64,000 nucleotides of DNA from DATARH01 sp963773625 (lineage in GTDB: Bacteria > Pseudomonadota > Alphaproteobacteria > ATCC43930 > CGMCC-115725): contig CAVZCJ010000016.1 of NCBI GenBank assembly GCA_963773625.1, positions 62,001-126,000 of the forward strand. The letters run 5' to 3'. The notes beneath the pieces were generated by a model. The model saw only the letters and a list, made by a program, of their open reading frames with translations, made no database searches and was not told the origin of the DNA. The position numbers and the translations under genes were made by a program. Below, piece by piece: positions 1-9,855 of this stretch. Positions within the stretch are counted from its first letter, which is position 1. The number at the start of each line of letters is the position of its first letter.

Positions 1-231
1 TTCACAACCGGCTCGCGGCATGACCGATCCGATTGGCCGACGCGAATTCTGGTAGCCGGCTGACATCGCCGCCCGAGATATGGTAGGCTGCGCGACTTCG
101 GTGCCCCAGCGCCCGATAGGCCGTGTCTCCTGCCCGATAGGTGCTCCCTGACCCAGCTTGCTGCTTCAGTTGCCGATATCTCCCCGGATGCCGGTTTCTT
201 TTCCGCCGGTCTTCAAGACGCGGACCCCGAA
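1..231. other. Region upstream of glyA
   Basis: No independent gene is recognised here. The glyA reading frame is open from about position 64 without an ATG, GTG or TTG, and the part from about 148 looks like the missing SHMT N-terminus (see glyA). rpiB, often upstream of glyA in related bacteria, would lie outside the window. Confidence 0.5.
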
Positions 232-1461
232 TTGGCGGAAGCCGTCGCTCGCGAGCTGCATCGCCAGCAATCGCAGATAGAGCTGATCGCCAGCGAGAAT
301 ATCGTGTCGCGCGCGGTGCTCGAGGCCCAGGGCTCGGTGCTGACCAATAAATACGCCGAGGGCTATCCCGGGCGGCGCTATTACGGCGGCTGCGAGTTTG
401 TCGACGTCGCCGAGCGCCTGGCCATCGAACGGGCGAAGACGCTGTTCAAGTGCGGCTTCGCCAACGTCCAGCCGCATGCCGGGGCCCCCGCGAACGAGGC
501 GGTGTATCTGGCGTTGCTGCAGCCGGGCGATGCGATCCTCGGCATGTCGCTGGCGGCCGGCGGGCACCTGACCCATGGCGCCCCGCCCAACATCTCCGGC
601 AAATGGTTCAAGGCGGCAACCTACGGGGTGCGCGTCGAGGACGGCCGCATCGATTTCGACGAGGTGGCGCGCCAGGCCGAGGCGCACCGGCCAAAGCTCA
701 TCATCGCCGGCGGTAGCGCCTATCCGCGGATCATCGATTTCGCCCGCTTCCGCGCCATTGCCGACGGTGTCGGCGCCTATTTGATGGTCGACATGGCGCA
801 TTTCGCCGGGCTCGTCGCCGGCGGGGCGCATCCAAGCCCGCTGCCCCACGCGCATGTCGTCACCACGACCACACACAAGACGCTGCGCGGGCCGCGCGGC
901 GGGATGATCCTTACCAACGACGAGGCGATCGCCAAGAAGATCAACTCGGCGATCTTCCCCGGGTTGCAGGGCGGGCCGCTGATGCATGTCATCGCGGCCA
1001 AGGCAGTGGCCTTTGGCGAGGCCTTGCGGCCGAGCTTCAGCGCCTACGCGCACGCCGTCGTCGCCAACGCCAAGGCGCTCGCCGAGACGCTGGCTGGCGA
1101 GGGGCTGGCGATTGTCTCCGGCGGCACCGACACGCATCTGATGCTGGTCGACCTGCGGCCGCTTGATCTCACCGGCCGCGACGCCGAGAAGGCGCTGGAA
1201 CGCGCCGGCATGACCTGCAACAAGAACGGCATCCCGTTCGATCCGAAGCCGCCGACCGTCACCTCGGGGATCCGGCTCGGCTCGCCGGCGGCGACGACGC
1301 GCGGCTTCGGCATCGAGGAGTTTTGCCAGATCGGTCGCTGGATTGGCGAGGTGCTGCGCGGGCTGCACCAGAACCCGGACGACAATTCCGGCGTCGAGGG
1401 CCGGGTGCGCAGCGCGGTCGGCGCGCTGTGCGAGCGCTTTCCGATCTATCCGCAGGCATAA
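232..1461 (+). CDS. glyA: Serine hydroxymethyltransferase
   Basis: Makes glycine and 5,10-methylene-tetrahydrofolate from serine and tetrahydrofolate in the cytoplasm, using pyridoxal phosphate (PLP). Visible motifs are IELIASEN, the NKYAEGYPGRRYYGG substrate loop, VDMAHFAGLVAGG and the PLP-lysine motif TTTTHKTLRGPRGG. The first canonical start in frame is a TTG at 232, which would remove the N-terminal helix. Family-like sequence (FFSAGLQDADPELAEAV) continues upstream in the same frame to about 148, where a CTG could start a 437-residue protein of normal family size. The usual QPHSGxQAN phosphate-binding motif reads QPHAGAPAN here, an uncommon change near the PLP phosphate. It lies 12 bp before nrdR and heads the vitamin/nucleotide cluster. 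Identity is secure; the true start is not. Confidence 0.93.
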   Translation: MAEAVARELHRQQSQIELIASENIVSRAVLEAQGSVLTNKYAEGYPGRRYYGGCEFVDVAERLAIERAKTLFKCGFANVQPHAGAPANEAVYLALLQPGDAILGMSLAAGGHLTHGAPPNISGKWFKAATYGVRVEDGRIDFDEVARQAEAHRPKLIIAGGSAYPRIIDFARFRAIADGVGAYLMVDMAHFAGLVAGGAHPSPLPHAHVVTTTTHKTLRGPRGGMILTNDEAIAKKINSAIFPGLQGGPLMHVIAAKAVAFGEALRPSFSAYAHAVVANAKALAETLAGEGLAIVSGGTDTHLMLVDLRPLDLTGRDAEKALERAGMTCNKNGIPFDPKPPTVTSGIRLGSPAATTRGFGIEEFCQIGRWIGEVLRGLHQNPDDNSGVEGRVRSAVGALCERFPIYPQA

Positions 1462-1473
1462 GGGAGGGGGAAG

Positions 1474-1935
1474 ATGCGCTGTCCATTCTGCGGAACCGAC
1501 GATACCCAGGTCAAGGACTCGCGGCCGACCGACGATCGCGGCGCGATCCGCCGCCGGCGTTTCTGCCCGAACTGCGCAGCGCGCTTCACCACCTTCGAGC
1601 GGGTGCAGCTGCGCGAATTGACCGTGGTCAAGAAGAACGGGCAGCGCGAGCCGTTCGATCGCGACAAGCTGGCGCGCTCGATCTACGTCGCGCTGCGCAA
1701 GCGGCCACACGACACCGAGCGGGTGGAGCGCATAATCAACTCGATGGTGCGCCAGCTCGAAAGCTCGGGCGAGACCGATATCCCCAGCGACCAGATCGGC
1801 GAATTGGTGATGGAGGCGCTGGCGACGCTCGACCAGGTCGCCTATATCCGTTTCGCCTCGGTTTACCGCAATTTCCGCGAGGCCAAGGATTTCGGCGAGT
1901 TCGTCGGCCGCATCGCCGCCGATGGCGATTGCTGA
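1474..1935 (+). CDS. nrdR: Transcriptional repressor NrdR
   Basis: Zinc-ribbon plus ATP-cone regulator that represses ribonucleotide reductase genes according to ATP/dATP level. The 153-residue length is normal. The zinc ribbon is C3-xx-C6 and C31-xx-C34 (MRCPFCG...RFCPNCAARF). The ATP-cone follows, beginning VVKKNGQREPFDRDKLARSI. The ATG at 1474 has a strong GGGAGGGGGA Shine-Dalgarno. The position between glyA and ribD is the standard alphaproteobacterial arrangement, probably one transcript with glyA. No NrdR box was sought outside this locus. Confidence 0.97.
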   Translation: MRCPFCGTDDTQVKDSRPTDDRGAIRRRRFCPNCAARFTTFERVQLRELTVVKKNGQREPFDRDKLARSIYVALRKRPHDTERVERIINSMVRQLESSGETDIPSDQIGELVMEALATLDQVAYIRFASVYRNFREAKDFGEFVGRIAADGDC

Positions 1936-1962
1936 GGCTGCGACGGCCACGTTTCCGCGCGC

Positions 1963-2042
1963 CGCTTCCCGGCGCAAGCCGGGACCCACCGATCGGTTGC
2001 CTCACGGGTGCAAGCATGGGCCCCGGCTAGCGCCGGGAAGCG
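1963..2042. repeat. REP-like palindromic repeat
   Basis: An outer inverted repeat (CGCTTCCCGGCG at 1963-1974 and CGCCGGGAAGCG at 2031-2042) encloses two small hairpins: CCCGGC-GCAA-GCCGGG (1968-1983) and CCCGGC-TAGC-GCCGGG (2022-2037). The structure fills the nrdR-ribD gap and ends just before the ribD start. It resembles dispersed REP-type elements of high-GC alphaproteobacteria. It could affect mRNA stability between the two genes. Confidence 0.65.
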
Positions 2043-2049
2043 TTTGAAG

Positions 2050-3147
2050 GTGGATGATCTCGCCCATATGCGCGCCGCGCTGGCGCTGGCGCGGCGCGGG
2101 CTCGGACAGGTCTGGCCCAACCCGGCGGTGGGCTGTGTCATCGTCAAGGATGGTCGCGTTGTCGGTCGCGGCTGGACCCAGAGGGGCGGCCGCCCGCACG
2201 CCGAGACCGAGGCCTTGGCCCGCGCCGGCAAGGCCGCCAAAGGCGCCACCGCCTATGTCACGCTCGAACCGTGCAGCCATCACGGCAAGACGCCGCCCTG
2301 CGCCGAGGCGCTGATCGCTGCAGGGGTCGCTCGCGTCGTCGCGGCGATCGAAGACCCCGACCCGCGCGTCTCCGGTTCTGGTATCGCGCGGCTGCGCGAA
2401 GCCGGGGTCGCAGTCGAAACCGGGCTATGCGCGGAAGAGGCGGCCGAACTCAACGCCGGCTTCTTCAGCAGGGTGACGCACGGCCGTCCGCTCGTTACGC
2501 TGAAGCTGGCGACCTCGCTTGATGGCCGCATCGCCACCGCCAGCGGCGAGAGCCGCTGGATCACCGGACCCGCGGCGCGCGAGCGGGCGCATCTGCTGCG
2601 CGCGACGCATGACGCGGTGTTGGTCGGCACCGGCACGGCGCTCGCCGACGATCCGCAATTGACGTGCCGGCTTCCGGGGCTGGAAGACCGCTCGCCGGTG
2701 CGGGTGGTGCTCGACCGCAATCTGCGGCTGCCGGCGACGCTGCGGCTGTTCGCGGAGGCCGGAGAGACGCCAACCTGGCTGGTGACGCTTCCCGGCTCCG
2801 GCCGGGCGCGTCGGGAGGCGCTCGCCCAGCAGCGGGTCGAGATCGTCGACGCCGCGCCAGATGCGGCGGGTGACATCGATCTCGGCGCGATGCTGGGCGC
2901 GCTCGGCAGCAAGGGGCTGACCCGGCTGCTGGTCGAAGGCGGCGGCACGCTGGCTGCCGCGCTGCTGCGCGCGGGGCTGGTGGATCGCGTCGTGTGGATG
3001 CGCGCGCCGCTCGTACTCGGCGGCGAGGGCGTTCCAGGCATAGCGGCTCTCGGTGTCGACGAGCTTGCCGCCGCGCCGCGCTTCCAACTGATGTCGAGCG
3101 AAATGGCCGGCGGCGACGTTATCGAGACCTACCAGCGGCGGGATTAG
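2050..3147 (+). CDS. ribD: Bifunctional riboflavin deaminase/reductase RibD
   Basis: Catalyses deamination of diaminohydroxyribosylaminopyrimidine phosphate and reduction of the ribosyl side chain in riboflavin synthesis. The N-terminal deaminase has the zinc ligands HAETEAL and EPCSHHGKTPPC. The C-terminal reductase begins around PLVTLKLATSLDGRIATASGESRW, with the dinucleotide site near LLVEGGGTLAAALL. The start is set at GTG 2050 (V-DDLAHMRAALAL), which fits family N-termini and follows GGGAAG at about 9 nt. A GTG at 2008 is also open but lies inside the palindromic repeat. Length is 365 residues, normal for the family. ribE follows 390 bp downstream after an oppositely oriented small gene. 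Confidence 0.96.
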   Translation: MDDLAHMRAALALARRGLGQVWPNPAVGCVIVKDGRVVGRGWTQRGGRPHAETEALARAGKAAKGATAYVTLEPCSHHGKTPPCAEALIAAGVARVVAAIEDPDPRVSGSGIARLREAGVAVETGLCAEEAAELNAGFFSRVTHGRPLVTLKLATSLDGRIATASGESRWITGPAARERAHLLRATHDAVLVGTGTALADDPQLTCRLPGLEDRSPVRVVLDRNLRLPATLRLFAEAGETPTWLVTLPGSGRARREALAQQRVEIVDAAPDAAGDIDLGAMLGALGSKGLTRLLVEGGGTLAAALLRAGLVDRVVWMRAPLVLGGEGVPGIAALGVDELAAAPRFQLMSSEMAGGDVIETYQRRD

Positions 3148-3150
3148 CGG

Positions 3151-3426
3151 CTAGCGATTCCCGCATTGGCTGTCGAGCACGTCGCTCATCTCGACGCCGT
3201 TCTGCATCGAGCCGGCGGCGAAGGTCGTACCAACGGTCGGGCTGTAAACCCTGCCGGCAAGATCGAGCATCACCGGGGCCAGCACGGTCCAGCCGCCATA
3301 GGCGTTGCGCGAGAAGGCCGAGCACGGCACGAGATCGCGCTGCGCCAGGCTCGGCGCCGCGCTCAGCGCCAGCAAGGCCGCTGCGGCAGCCAGCTTGCGT
3401 GCCGCCCGCGAAAAACCGCTTTTCAT
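3151..3426 (-). CDS. Small secreted hypothetical protein
   Basis: A 91-residue protein of unknown function. An N-terminal signal peptide is clear: basic start MKSGFSRAARK, an alanine/leucine-rich core, then an A-Q cleavage region. The mature part of about 60 residues has two cysteines (in VPCSAF and SQCGNR) that could form one disulfide. It is encoded opposite ribD and ribE, ending 3 bp past the ribD stop, so it interrupts the riboflavin operon. The ATG at 3426 leaves about 110 bp for divergent promoters towards ribE. No domain recognised. Confidence 0.6.
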   Translation of the reverse strand: MKSGFSRAARKLAAAAALLALSAAPSLAQRDLVPCSAFSRNAYGGWTVLAPVMLDLAGRVYSPTVGTTFAAGSMQNGVEMSDVLDSQCGNR

Positions 3427-3537
3427 GTCGCACACCTTTGAACTTGCAACTCGTCCCGGTGAACACCCGCGACGCCGAATTGGTCTCATCCGCGAAAGGC
3501 GCTGGCGAAAGCGCGGGCAGGCTCCTACCTTCGGATC

Positions 3538-4137
3538 ATGTTCACCGGAATCGTCACCGATATCGGCACCGTGCGCCGGATCGAGCGCGGCAATGGCGGC
3601 GCGACGCTGACCATCGCCACCGCCTACGACACCGGCGCGATCGCGCTCGGCGCGTCGATTGGTTGCGCTGGGGTGTGCCTCACCGCGACCGCGCTGCATC
3701 CGGGGGAATTCACCGTCGACGCCTCGGCCGAGACGCTGTCCTGCTCGACCTTGGGCGACTGGCGCGAGGGCGCGCGGATCAATCTCGAGCAGGCGATGAA
3801 GCTGGGCGACGAAATGGGCGGGCATCTCGTGCTCGGCCATGTCGACGGCGTCGCCCGGCTCCTCGACCGGCGGCCGGATGGCAACTCGGTGCGCTTCACG
3901 ATCGAGGCGCCCGATGAACTGGCGCCGTACATCGCCCCCAAAGGCTCGGTCGCGCTCGATGGCGTGAGCCTTACGGTCAATGAGGTCGAGGGCCGGGTGT
4001 TCGGGGTGAACATCATCCCGCACACGCTGACCCACACGACCTTTGGCGACGCCGTCTCCGGAGCCCGGATGAACCTCGAAATCGACCTGATCGCCCGCTA
4101 CGTCCAGCGCCTGTTGCAGGCACGGGGAGCCGGGTGA
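3538..4137 (+). CDS. ribE: Riboflavin synthase alpha chain
   Basis: Dismutates two 6,7-dimethyl-8-ribityllumazines to riboflavin plus the RibH substrate. The two lumazine-binding repeats are visible: the N-terminal MFTGIVTDIGTV unit and a second beginning around LVLGHVDGVARL, with GVSLTVNEVEGRVF and IIPHTLTHTTFG closing the second barrel. Length is 199 residues, typical. Its stop overlaps the ribH start (GTGATG), indicating translational coupling. The usual ribBA between ribE and ribH is absent here. The leader does not show the conserved FMN-riboswitch core. Confidence 0.97.
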   Translation: MFTGIVTDIGTVRRIERGNGGATLTIATAYDTGAIALGASIGCAGVCLTATALHPGEFTVDASAETLSCSTLGDWREGARINLEQAMKLGDEMGGHLVLGHVDGVARLLDRRPDGNSVRFTIEAPDELAPYIAPKGSVALDGVSLTVNEVEGRVFGVNIIPHTLTHTTFGDAVSGARMNLEIDLIARYVQRLLQARGAG

Positions 4138-4604
4138 TGCCAAGGGAGATATCTGCGCGCAAGCCGCATGTGCTGATCGTCGAGGCGCCGTACTACACTC
4201 ATATCGCGGCGCTGTTGCGCGAAGGCGCCGAGCGGATGCTGACCTCGGGCGGCGCGACCTTCGAGGTCGTGCAGGTGCCGGGCGCGTTCGAGATACCCGG
4301 TGCGATCGGCATGGCCGCCAAGTCGGATCGCCAGTTCGACGGGTTCGTCGCGTTGGGCTGCGTCATCCGCGGCGAGACCACGCATTACGACCACATTTGC
4401 GAGGAGACGGCCCACTGGCTACAGGTGCTGGCGGTCGAGGAGGGTCTGCCGATCGGCTACGGCATCCTGACCTGCGAGAACGAGCAGCAGGCGCTGCATC
4501 GCGCCAATCCCAGTGGCAACGGGCGCGACCACGGCGGCGCGGCGGCGCGCGCCTGCCTGGCGATGGTCGGGATCAAGCGGCAGTTCTCCGGCGGCGCGAC
4601 ATGA
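4137..4604 (+). CDS. ribH: 6,7-dimethyl-8-ribityllumazine synthase
   Basis: Condenses dihydroxybutanone phosphate with the pyrimidine made by RibD, forming lumazine, in a large cytoplasmic oligomer. Family motifs are VPGAFEIPGAI, the FVALGCVIRGETTHYDHI substrate loop with its catalytic histidine, and a C-terminal ACLAMVGIKRQF. Length is 155 residues from ATG 4137, which follows a CACGGGGAGC ribosome-binding site; GTG 4134 is an alternative. Start and stop overlap the neighbours (ribE stop, nusB ATGA), a tight coupling. Confidence 0.97.
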   Translation: MPREISARKPHVLIVEAPYYTHIAALLREGAERMLTSGGATFEVVQVPGAFEIPGAIGMAAKSDRQFDGFVALGCVIRGETTHYDHICEETAHWLQVLAVEEGLPIGYGILTCENEQQALHRANPSGNGRDHGGAAARACLAMVGIKRQFSGGAT

Positions 4605-5089
4605 CCTCCGCCGCAGCCGAAAGCGAGGCCGGCCAAGCCTCGGGCCGCCGGCGCAGCGTCGCCCGTCTGGGTGCGGTGCAGGCGCTCTATCAGCATGCGC
4701 TCAACCCCGGCCTCGATCCGGTGTCGGTCGTTGGCGAGTTCATCCATCACCGGCTCGGCCGCGAGATCGACGGAGAGGTGTATGGAGAGGCCGACGAGAA
4801 GCTGTTCGCCGAGCTCGTGCGGGGGGTGGTGCGGCACCGCGAGCGGCTCGACGAAAGCATTTCGGCCGCGCTCAGCGAGGAATGGCCGCTACCGCGCCTC
4901 CAAACCATTCTGCGCCTGATCCTCGAGGCCGGTGCCTATGAGCTTGCCTACCGGCCTGATATCCCGCCGCGCGTCACGCTCAACGAATACGTCACCATCG
5001 CGCACGCGTTTTTCGACGGCAAGGAGCCGGCTCTGGCCAATGGCGTGCTCAATCGCCTGGCCCGGGCGCTGCGCGGCGCCGAGCTGTAG
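4601..5089 (+). CDS. nusB: Transcription antitermination factor NusB
   Basis: RNA-binding partner of NusE in rRNA antitermination. An all-helical protein of 162 residues with the N-terminal RRRSVARLGAVQALYQ motif and the C-terminal RVTLNEYVTIAHAFFDGKEP...NGVLNRLAR signature. The ATG at 4601 overlaps the ribH stop as ATGA. An unusually long acidic/alanine-rich start (about 15 residues) precedes the conserved region. thiL follows after 6 bp. The ribH-nusB-thiL order is common in Proteobacteria. Confidence 0.96.
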   Translation: MTSAAAESEAGQASGRRRSVARLGAVQALYQHALNPGLDPVSVVGEFIHHRLGREIDGEVYGEADEKLFAELVRGVVRHRERLDESISAALSEEWPLPRLQTILRLILEAGAYELAYRPDIPPRVTLNEYVTIAHAFFDGKEPALANGVLNRLARALRGAEL

Positions 5090-5095
5090 CGATCC

Positions 5096-6076
5096 ATGAA
5101 ACCGAAGGGGCTGGGCGAGTTCGGCCGCATTCGGGAGTTCTTCGCGCCGCTCGCCGGGCCGGGCTCACTCGATCTTACCGACGACGCCGCGCTGATCGGT
5201 TGCCCGCCGGGCCACCGGCTTGTCGTCACCGTCGACCAACTGGTCGAAGGCGTGCATTTCCTGCCGGGCGACCCGCCGGAGCTGGTCGCCCGCAAGCTGC
5301 TGCGCCGCAACCTTTCCGATCTCGCGGCAATGGGAGCGACGCCGCGCGCCTATCTGGTAACTTCGGCGCTGCCGAAATCGCGCGACGACGCGTGGGTGCG
5401 CCGCTTCGCCGACGGCTTGGGCGAGGATCAGCGCCGGTTTGGCGTCTTCCTGCTCGGCGGCGACTCGACGTCAACGCATGGGCCGGCAGTGTTCACGTTG
5501 ACGGCGATCGGCGACGTCGCCGAGGGCGCTGAAATCCGCCGCGCCGGCGCCAAGCCGGGCGATCGTGTTTGGGTCAGCGGCACGATCGGCGACGCGTTCC
5601 TGGGGCTCAAGGTGCTGCGCGGCGGCTACGAGGAGCTGGCGCCCGAGCACCGCGCCGCGCTTGTCGCGCGCTTTCAGCTGCCCGACCCGCGCACCGAATT
5701 GGGCCCGCGCCTCGCCGGCATCGCCCATGCGATGATCGATGTGTCGGATGGGGTCCTCGCCGATCTCGGCCATATCTGCGAGGTTTCGGGCGTCGCGGCG
5801 ACGGTGGAGCTGCCGAAGCTGCCTTTGTCGCCGGCCGCCAAGGCCGCGCTGGAGGCCGACCCGGCGCTACATCCGCTGCTCGCCACCGGCGGCGACGATT
5901 ACGAGCTCCTGTTTACCGCCCCGCCAGAGGCGGGTGGGGAGATCGCCGCTCTTGCGCACAGCCTCGGGCTGCCGATTACCGAGATCGGCGCGATCGCCGC
6001 GGGCGGGGGCGTACGCCTGCTCGACGCGAGCGGGAAGCCGATCGCGACCAAGACCGCTGGATGGCGGCATTTCTGA
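5096..6076 (+). CDS. thiL: Thiamine-monophosphate kinase
   Basis: Phosphorylates thiamine monophosphate to thiamine pyrophosphate with ATP. The AIR-synthase-fold protein starts GLGEFGRIREFF and has the metal-binding LTDDAALI, the VDQLVEGVHF strand, RRNLSDLAAMGATPRAYL, GGDSTSTHGPAVFTLTAIG and the late MIDVSDGVLADLGHI and GGDDYELLFT motifs. Length is 326 residues, normal. The start at ATG 5096 lies 6 bp after the nusB stop. It ends the plus-strand run; the next gene is convergent. Confidence 0.96.
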   Translation: MKPKGLGEFGRIREFFAPLAGPGSLDLTDDAALIGCPPGHRLVVTVDQLVEGVHFLPGDPPELVARKLLRRNLSDLAAMGATPRAYLVTSALPKSRDDAWVRRFADGLGEDQRRFGVFLLGGDSTSTHGPAVFTLTAIGDVAEGAEIRRAGAKPGDRVWVSGTIGDAFLGLKVLRGGYEELAPEHRAALVARFQLPDPRTELGPRLAGIAHAMIDVSDGVLADLGHICEVSGVAATVELPKLPLSPAAKAALEADPALHPLLATGGDDYELLFTAPPEAGGEIAALAHSLGLPITEIGAIAAGGGVRLLDASGKPIATKTAGWRHF

Positions 6077-6103
6077 TGGCGCCCGCCCGGCGGCGAGCGC
6101 CAT
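6076..6103. terminator. Hairpin between convergent thiL and SDR genes
   Basis: ATGGCGC at 6076-6082 pairs with GCGCCAT at 6097-6103 around a 14-base GC-rich loop. It lies between the ends of two convergent genes, where a bidirectional terminator is expected. There is no U-tract, so intrinsic termination is only possible, not clear. Confidence 0.35.
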
Positions 6104-6116
6104 CGCGGATCAGCCT

Positions 6117-6960
6117 CTAGTAGCTCGGCTTCACCGGATGCGGGGTCAGCTGGATCTCGTGGCTCCAGCACGTCTTGTCCTGTGTGTGGAGGTACCAGAA
6201 CGCCTCGGCGATCTTCATCGGGTTGATGATCTGGTCGGTGCGGTTGGCGTTGCGCGGCAGCGCGCGGGTGCCGGGCGAGTCGATGGTGCCGTCGATGACG
6301 ACATTGGCGACGTGAACGCCGTGTTCCGAATACTCCTCGGTGAGCACCTGCGACAGCGTCCGCATCATGACGCGGGGATAGTAGAGTGACTGGCCGGTCA
6401 TCCGCTTCCTGCCGCGCAGCGAGCTCGAATTGTTGGAGAAGAAGAACGATCCCTCGCCCTTCTTGCGCATCGCCGGCAGCACTTCCTGGGCAACGAGGAA
6501 CGGCCCGCGAATGGCGACATCGATCGCGGTGTCGAGGATCCTGACCGGCACGTGTTCGAGCAGCTCCTTGTCCTCCGGCAGCTCGCGGCCGTCGAGATAG
6601 CCGGCGTTGTAGATCAGCACGTCGGGGTCGCCGGCCTCGGCGCGGATCGTCTTGAAAGCGTTCGCGATCGAACTCGTCGACCGAGAGGTCGAGCTCGACG
6701 GTCGTGCAGTCGCCTCCCTGCTCGCGAATGGCCGCCTGGAGCGCGGCGGCGTTCGACGCGGTGCGCGTCGTGACGACGGTGTAGAAGCCCTCTTTCGCAA
6801 ACTTCTGGGCGATGGCGCCGCCGACGCCCCAGCGCACCCCGACCGGCACGATCGTCTCGTCGACGTTGTGTCCGTGCAGCACGTTGGTCATCCGGCCGTC
6901 CGACTGCCATTTGGATGTGGCGCCGATTACCACGCAGACCGGCTTGCCCCTGCTGTTCAT
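6117..6960 (-). CDS. Atypical SDR-family oxidoreductase, frameshifted
   Basis: A short-chain dehydrogenase-like protein of about 280 residues broken by one frameshift near 6660-6670. The frame goes from ...TVELDLSVDEF into ...IANAFKTIRAEAGDPDVLIYNAGYLDG. Two features are unusual. The glycine-rich nucleotide motif is split: VIGATS is separated from WGVGGAIAQKFAKEG by about 25 extra residues. The catalytic YxxxK is absent, because the tyrosine lies in SLYYPRVMMRTL with no lysine. It may therefore be a non-classical or inactive SDR. The ATG at 6960 has an upstream GGGAG. It is convergent with thiL and divergent from hppA. Substrate unknown. Confidence 0.75.
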
Positions 6961-7110
6961 CGTCTCGCTCCCTGATTGCGCCGTGGGGATAACGCCCCAA
7001 CCTCGGTCCGAAATGCTAGCCCCAACGCAAATGACTGTCAGCTATCGCCTTCCAAACAGCCGGTTGAGTTGCGAGAGCGCGGCTCTTCTGGCATGTTCAC
7101 GGGCGCCTGA

Positions 7111-7158
7111 CCTGCCCCCGCCGCGCCAGGCGCGGTGCCTGAGGGCAGGTTTTCTTTT
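7111..7158 (+). terminator. Intrinsic-terminator-like hairpin in the hppA leader
   Basis: CCTGCCC (7111-7117) pairs with GGGCAGG (7143-7149), with a nested CCGCG/CGCGG stem. It is followed directly by TTTTCTTTT (7150-7158). It sits 26 nt before the hppA ATG and on the hppA strand, so it would act on transcripts that start just upstream. This suggests an attenuator rather than an end-of-operon terminator, since no plus-strand gene ends nearby. Confidence 0.5.
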
Positions 7159-7184
7159 CGGTGCCATCGGGGGAAACAAGAACC

Positions 7185-9279
<2,095 letters not shown>

Positions 9280-9292
9280 GCGAAGGTAGGCG

Positions 9293-9742
9293 CTACTTCG
9301 AGCCGTTGAACTTGCCCATGTTGCCGATGAGCTGCTCGAGGAAGGTGAGCTCGCGCCCGGGGGCCGGGGTGGCGCCCGGCGCCGGGGTAACGGGCTCGCC
9401 ATCTGCCAAGGTGCGGTGGCCGATGTCCTTGACGATGCCCTGATTGTTGAAATCGACGATATAGACCTGTTGGTCGAGCACCGTCGGCGAGAGGAATGCG
9501 ACCTGCTTGGTCCTGCGGCTGATGTAGTACCAGGTGTCGTCGTTGAATGTGCTGGCGCTCGACGGGGTACCGAGGATTTTGACCACTTGCTCCTTGGTCG
9601 TGCTGCCAGGCTTGATCTCGGCAAGCTTGTCGGGGTCGGGTAAATTGCCGCGCTGGTCGACGCTAATCGTGCATCCGACGAGAAGCAGCGCCGCGGCGAG
9701 CGGCGACAGCCACGGCCACAGGCTTCGCCGCGTTTTTTGCAT
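9293..9742 (-). CDS. bamE: Outer membrane assembly lipoprotein BamE (SmpA/OmlA)
   Basis: A small outer-membrane lipoprotein of the BAM beta-barrel assembly machine. The start is placed at ATG 9742 (MQKTRRSLWPWL), giving 149 residues with a signal peptide ending at a lipobox-like LLLVGC. The mature SmpA/OmlA fold is visible in LAEIKPGSTTKEQVVKILGTPS and DDTWYYISRRTKQVAF. An alternative GTG-type start further upstream would overlap the next gene's 5' region. A proline-rich C-terminal stretch (PVTPAPGATPAPG) is additional. Placement near hppA and the UQCC-type chaperone is common in Rhodospirillales. Confidence 0.9.
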   Translation of the reverse strand: MQKTRRSLWPWLSPLAAALLLVGCTISVDQRGNLPDPDKLAEIKPGSTTKEQVVKILGTPSSASTFNDDTWYYISRRTKQVAFLSPTVLDQQVYIVDFNNQGIVKDIGHRTLADGEPVTPAPGATPAPGRELTFLEQLIGNMGKFNGSK

Positions 9743-9855
9743 GCGAGGCGGTACGATGTCCAAGCGACTGCCGAGTGAGCCCCTACTGGGCGCGGACTTT
9801 AGTCGCGGCGCGGTGGCTGTCAACGCTGCTTCGCGCCGAGCAGGTTGAGGGAATC

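Noticed and set aside
166..1989. Long minus-strand frame (607 codons) opposite glyA and nrdR
   Set aside because: A high-GC shadow frame; the plus-strand genes are unmistakable and the antisense product has no family features.
3427..3537. Possible FMN riboswitch before ribE
   Set aside because: The conserved RFN core sequences are absent.
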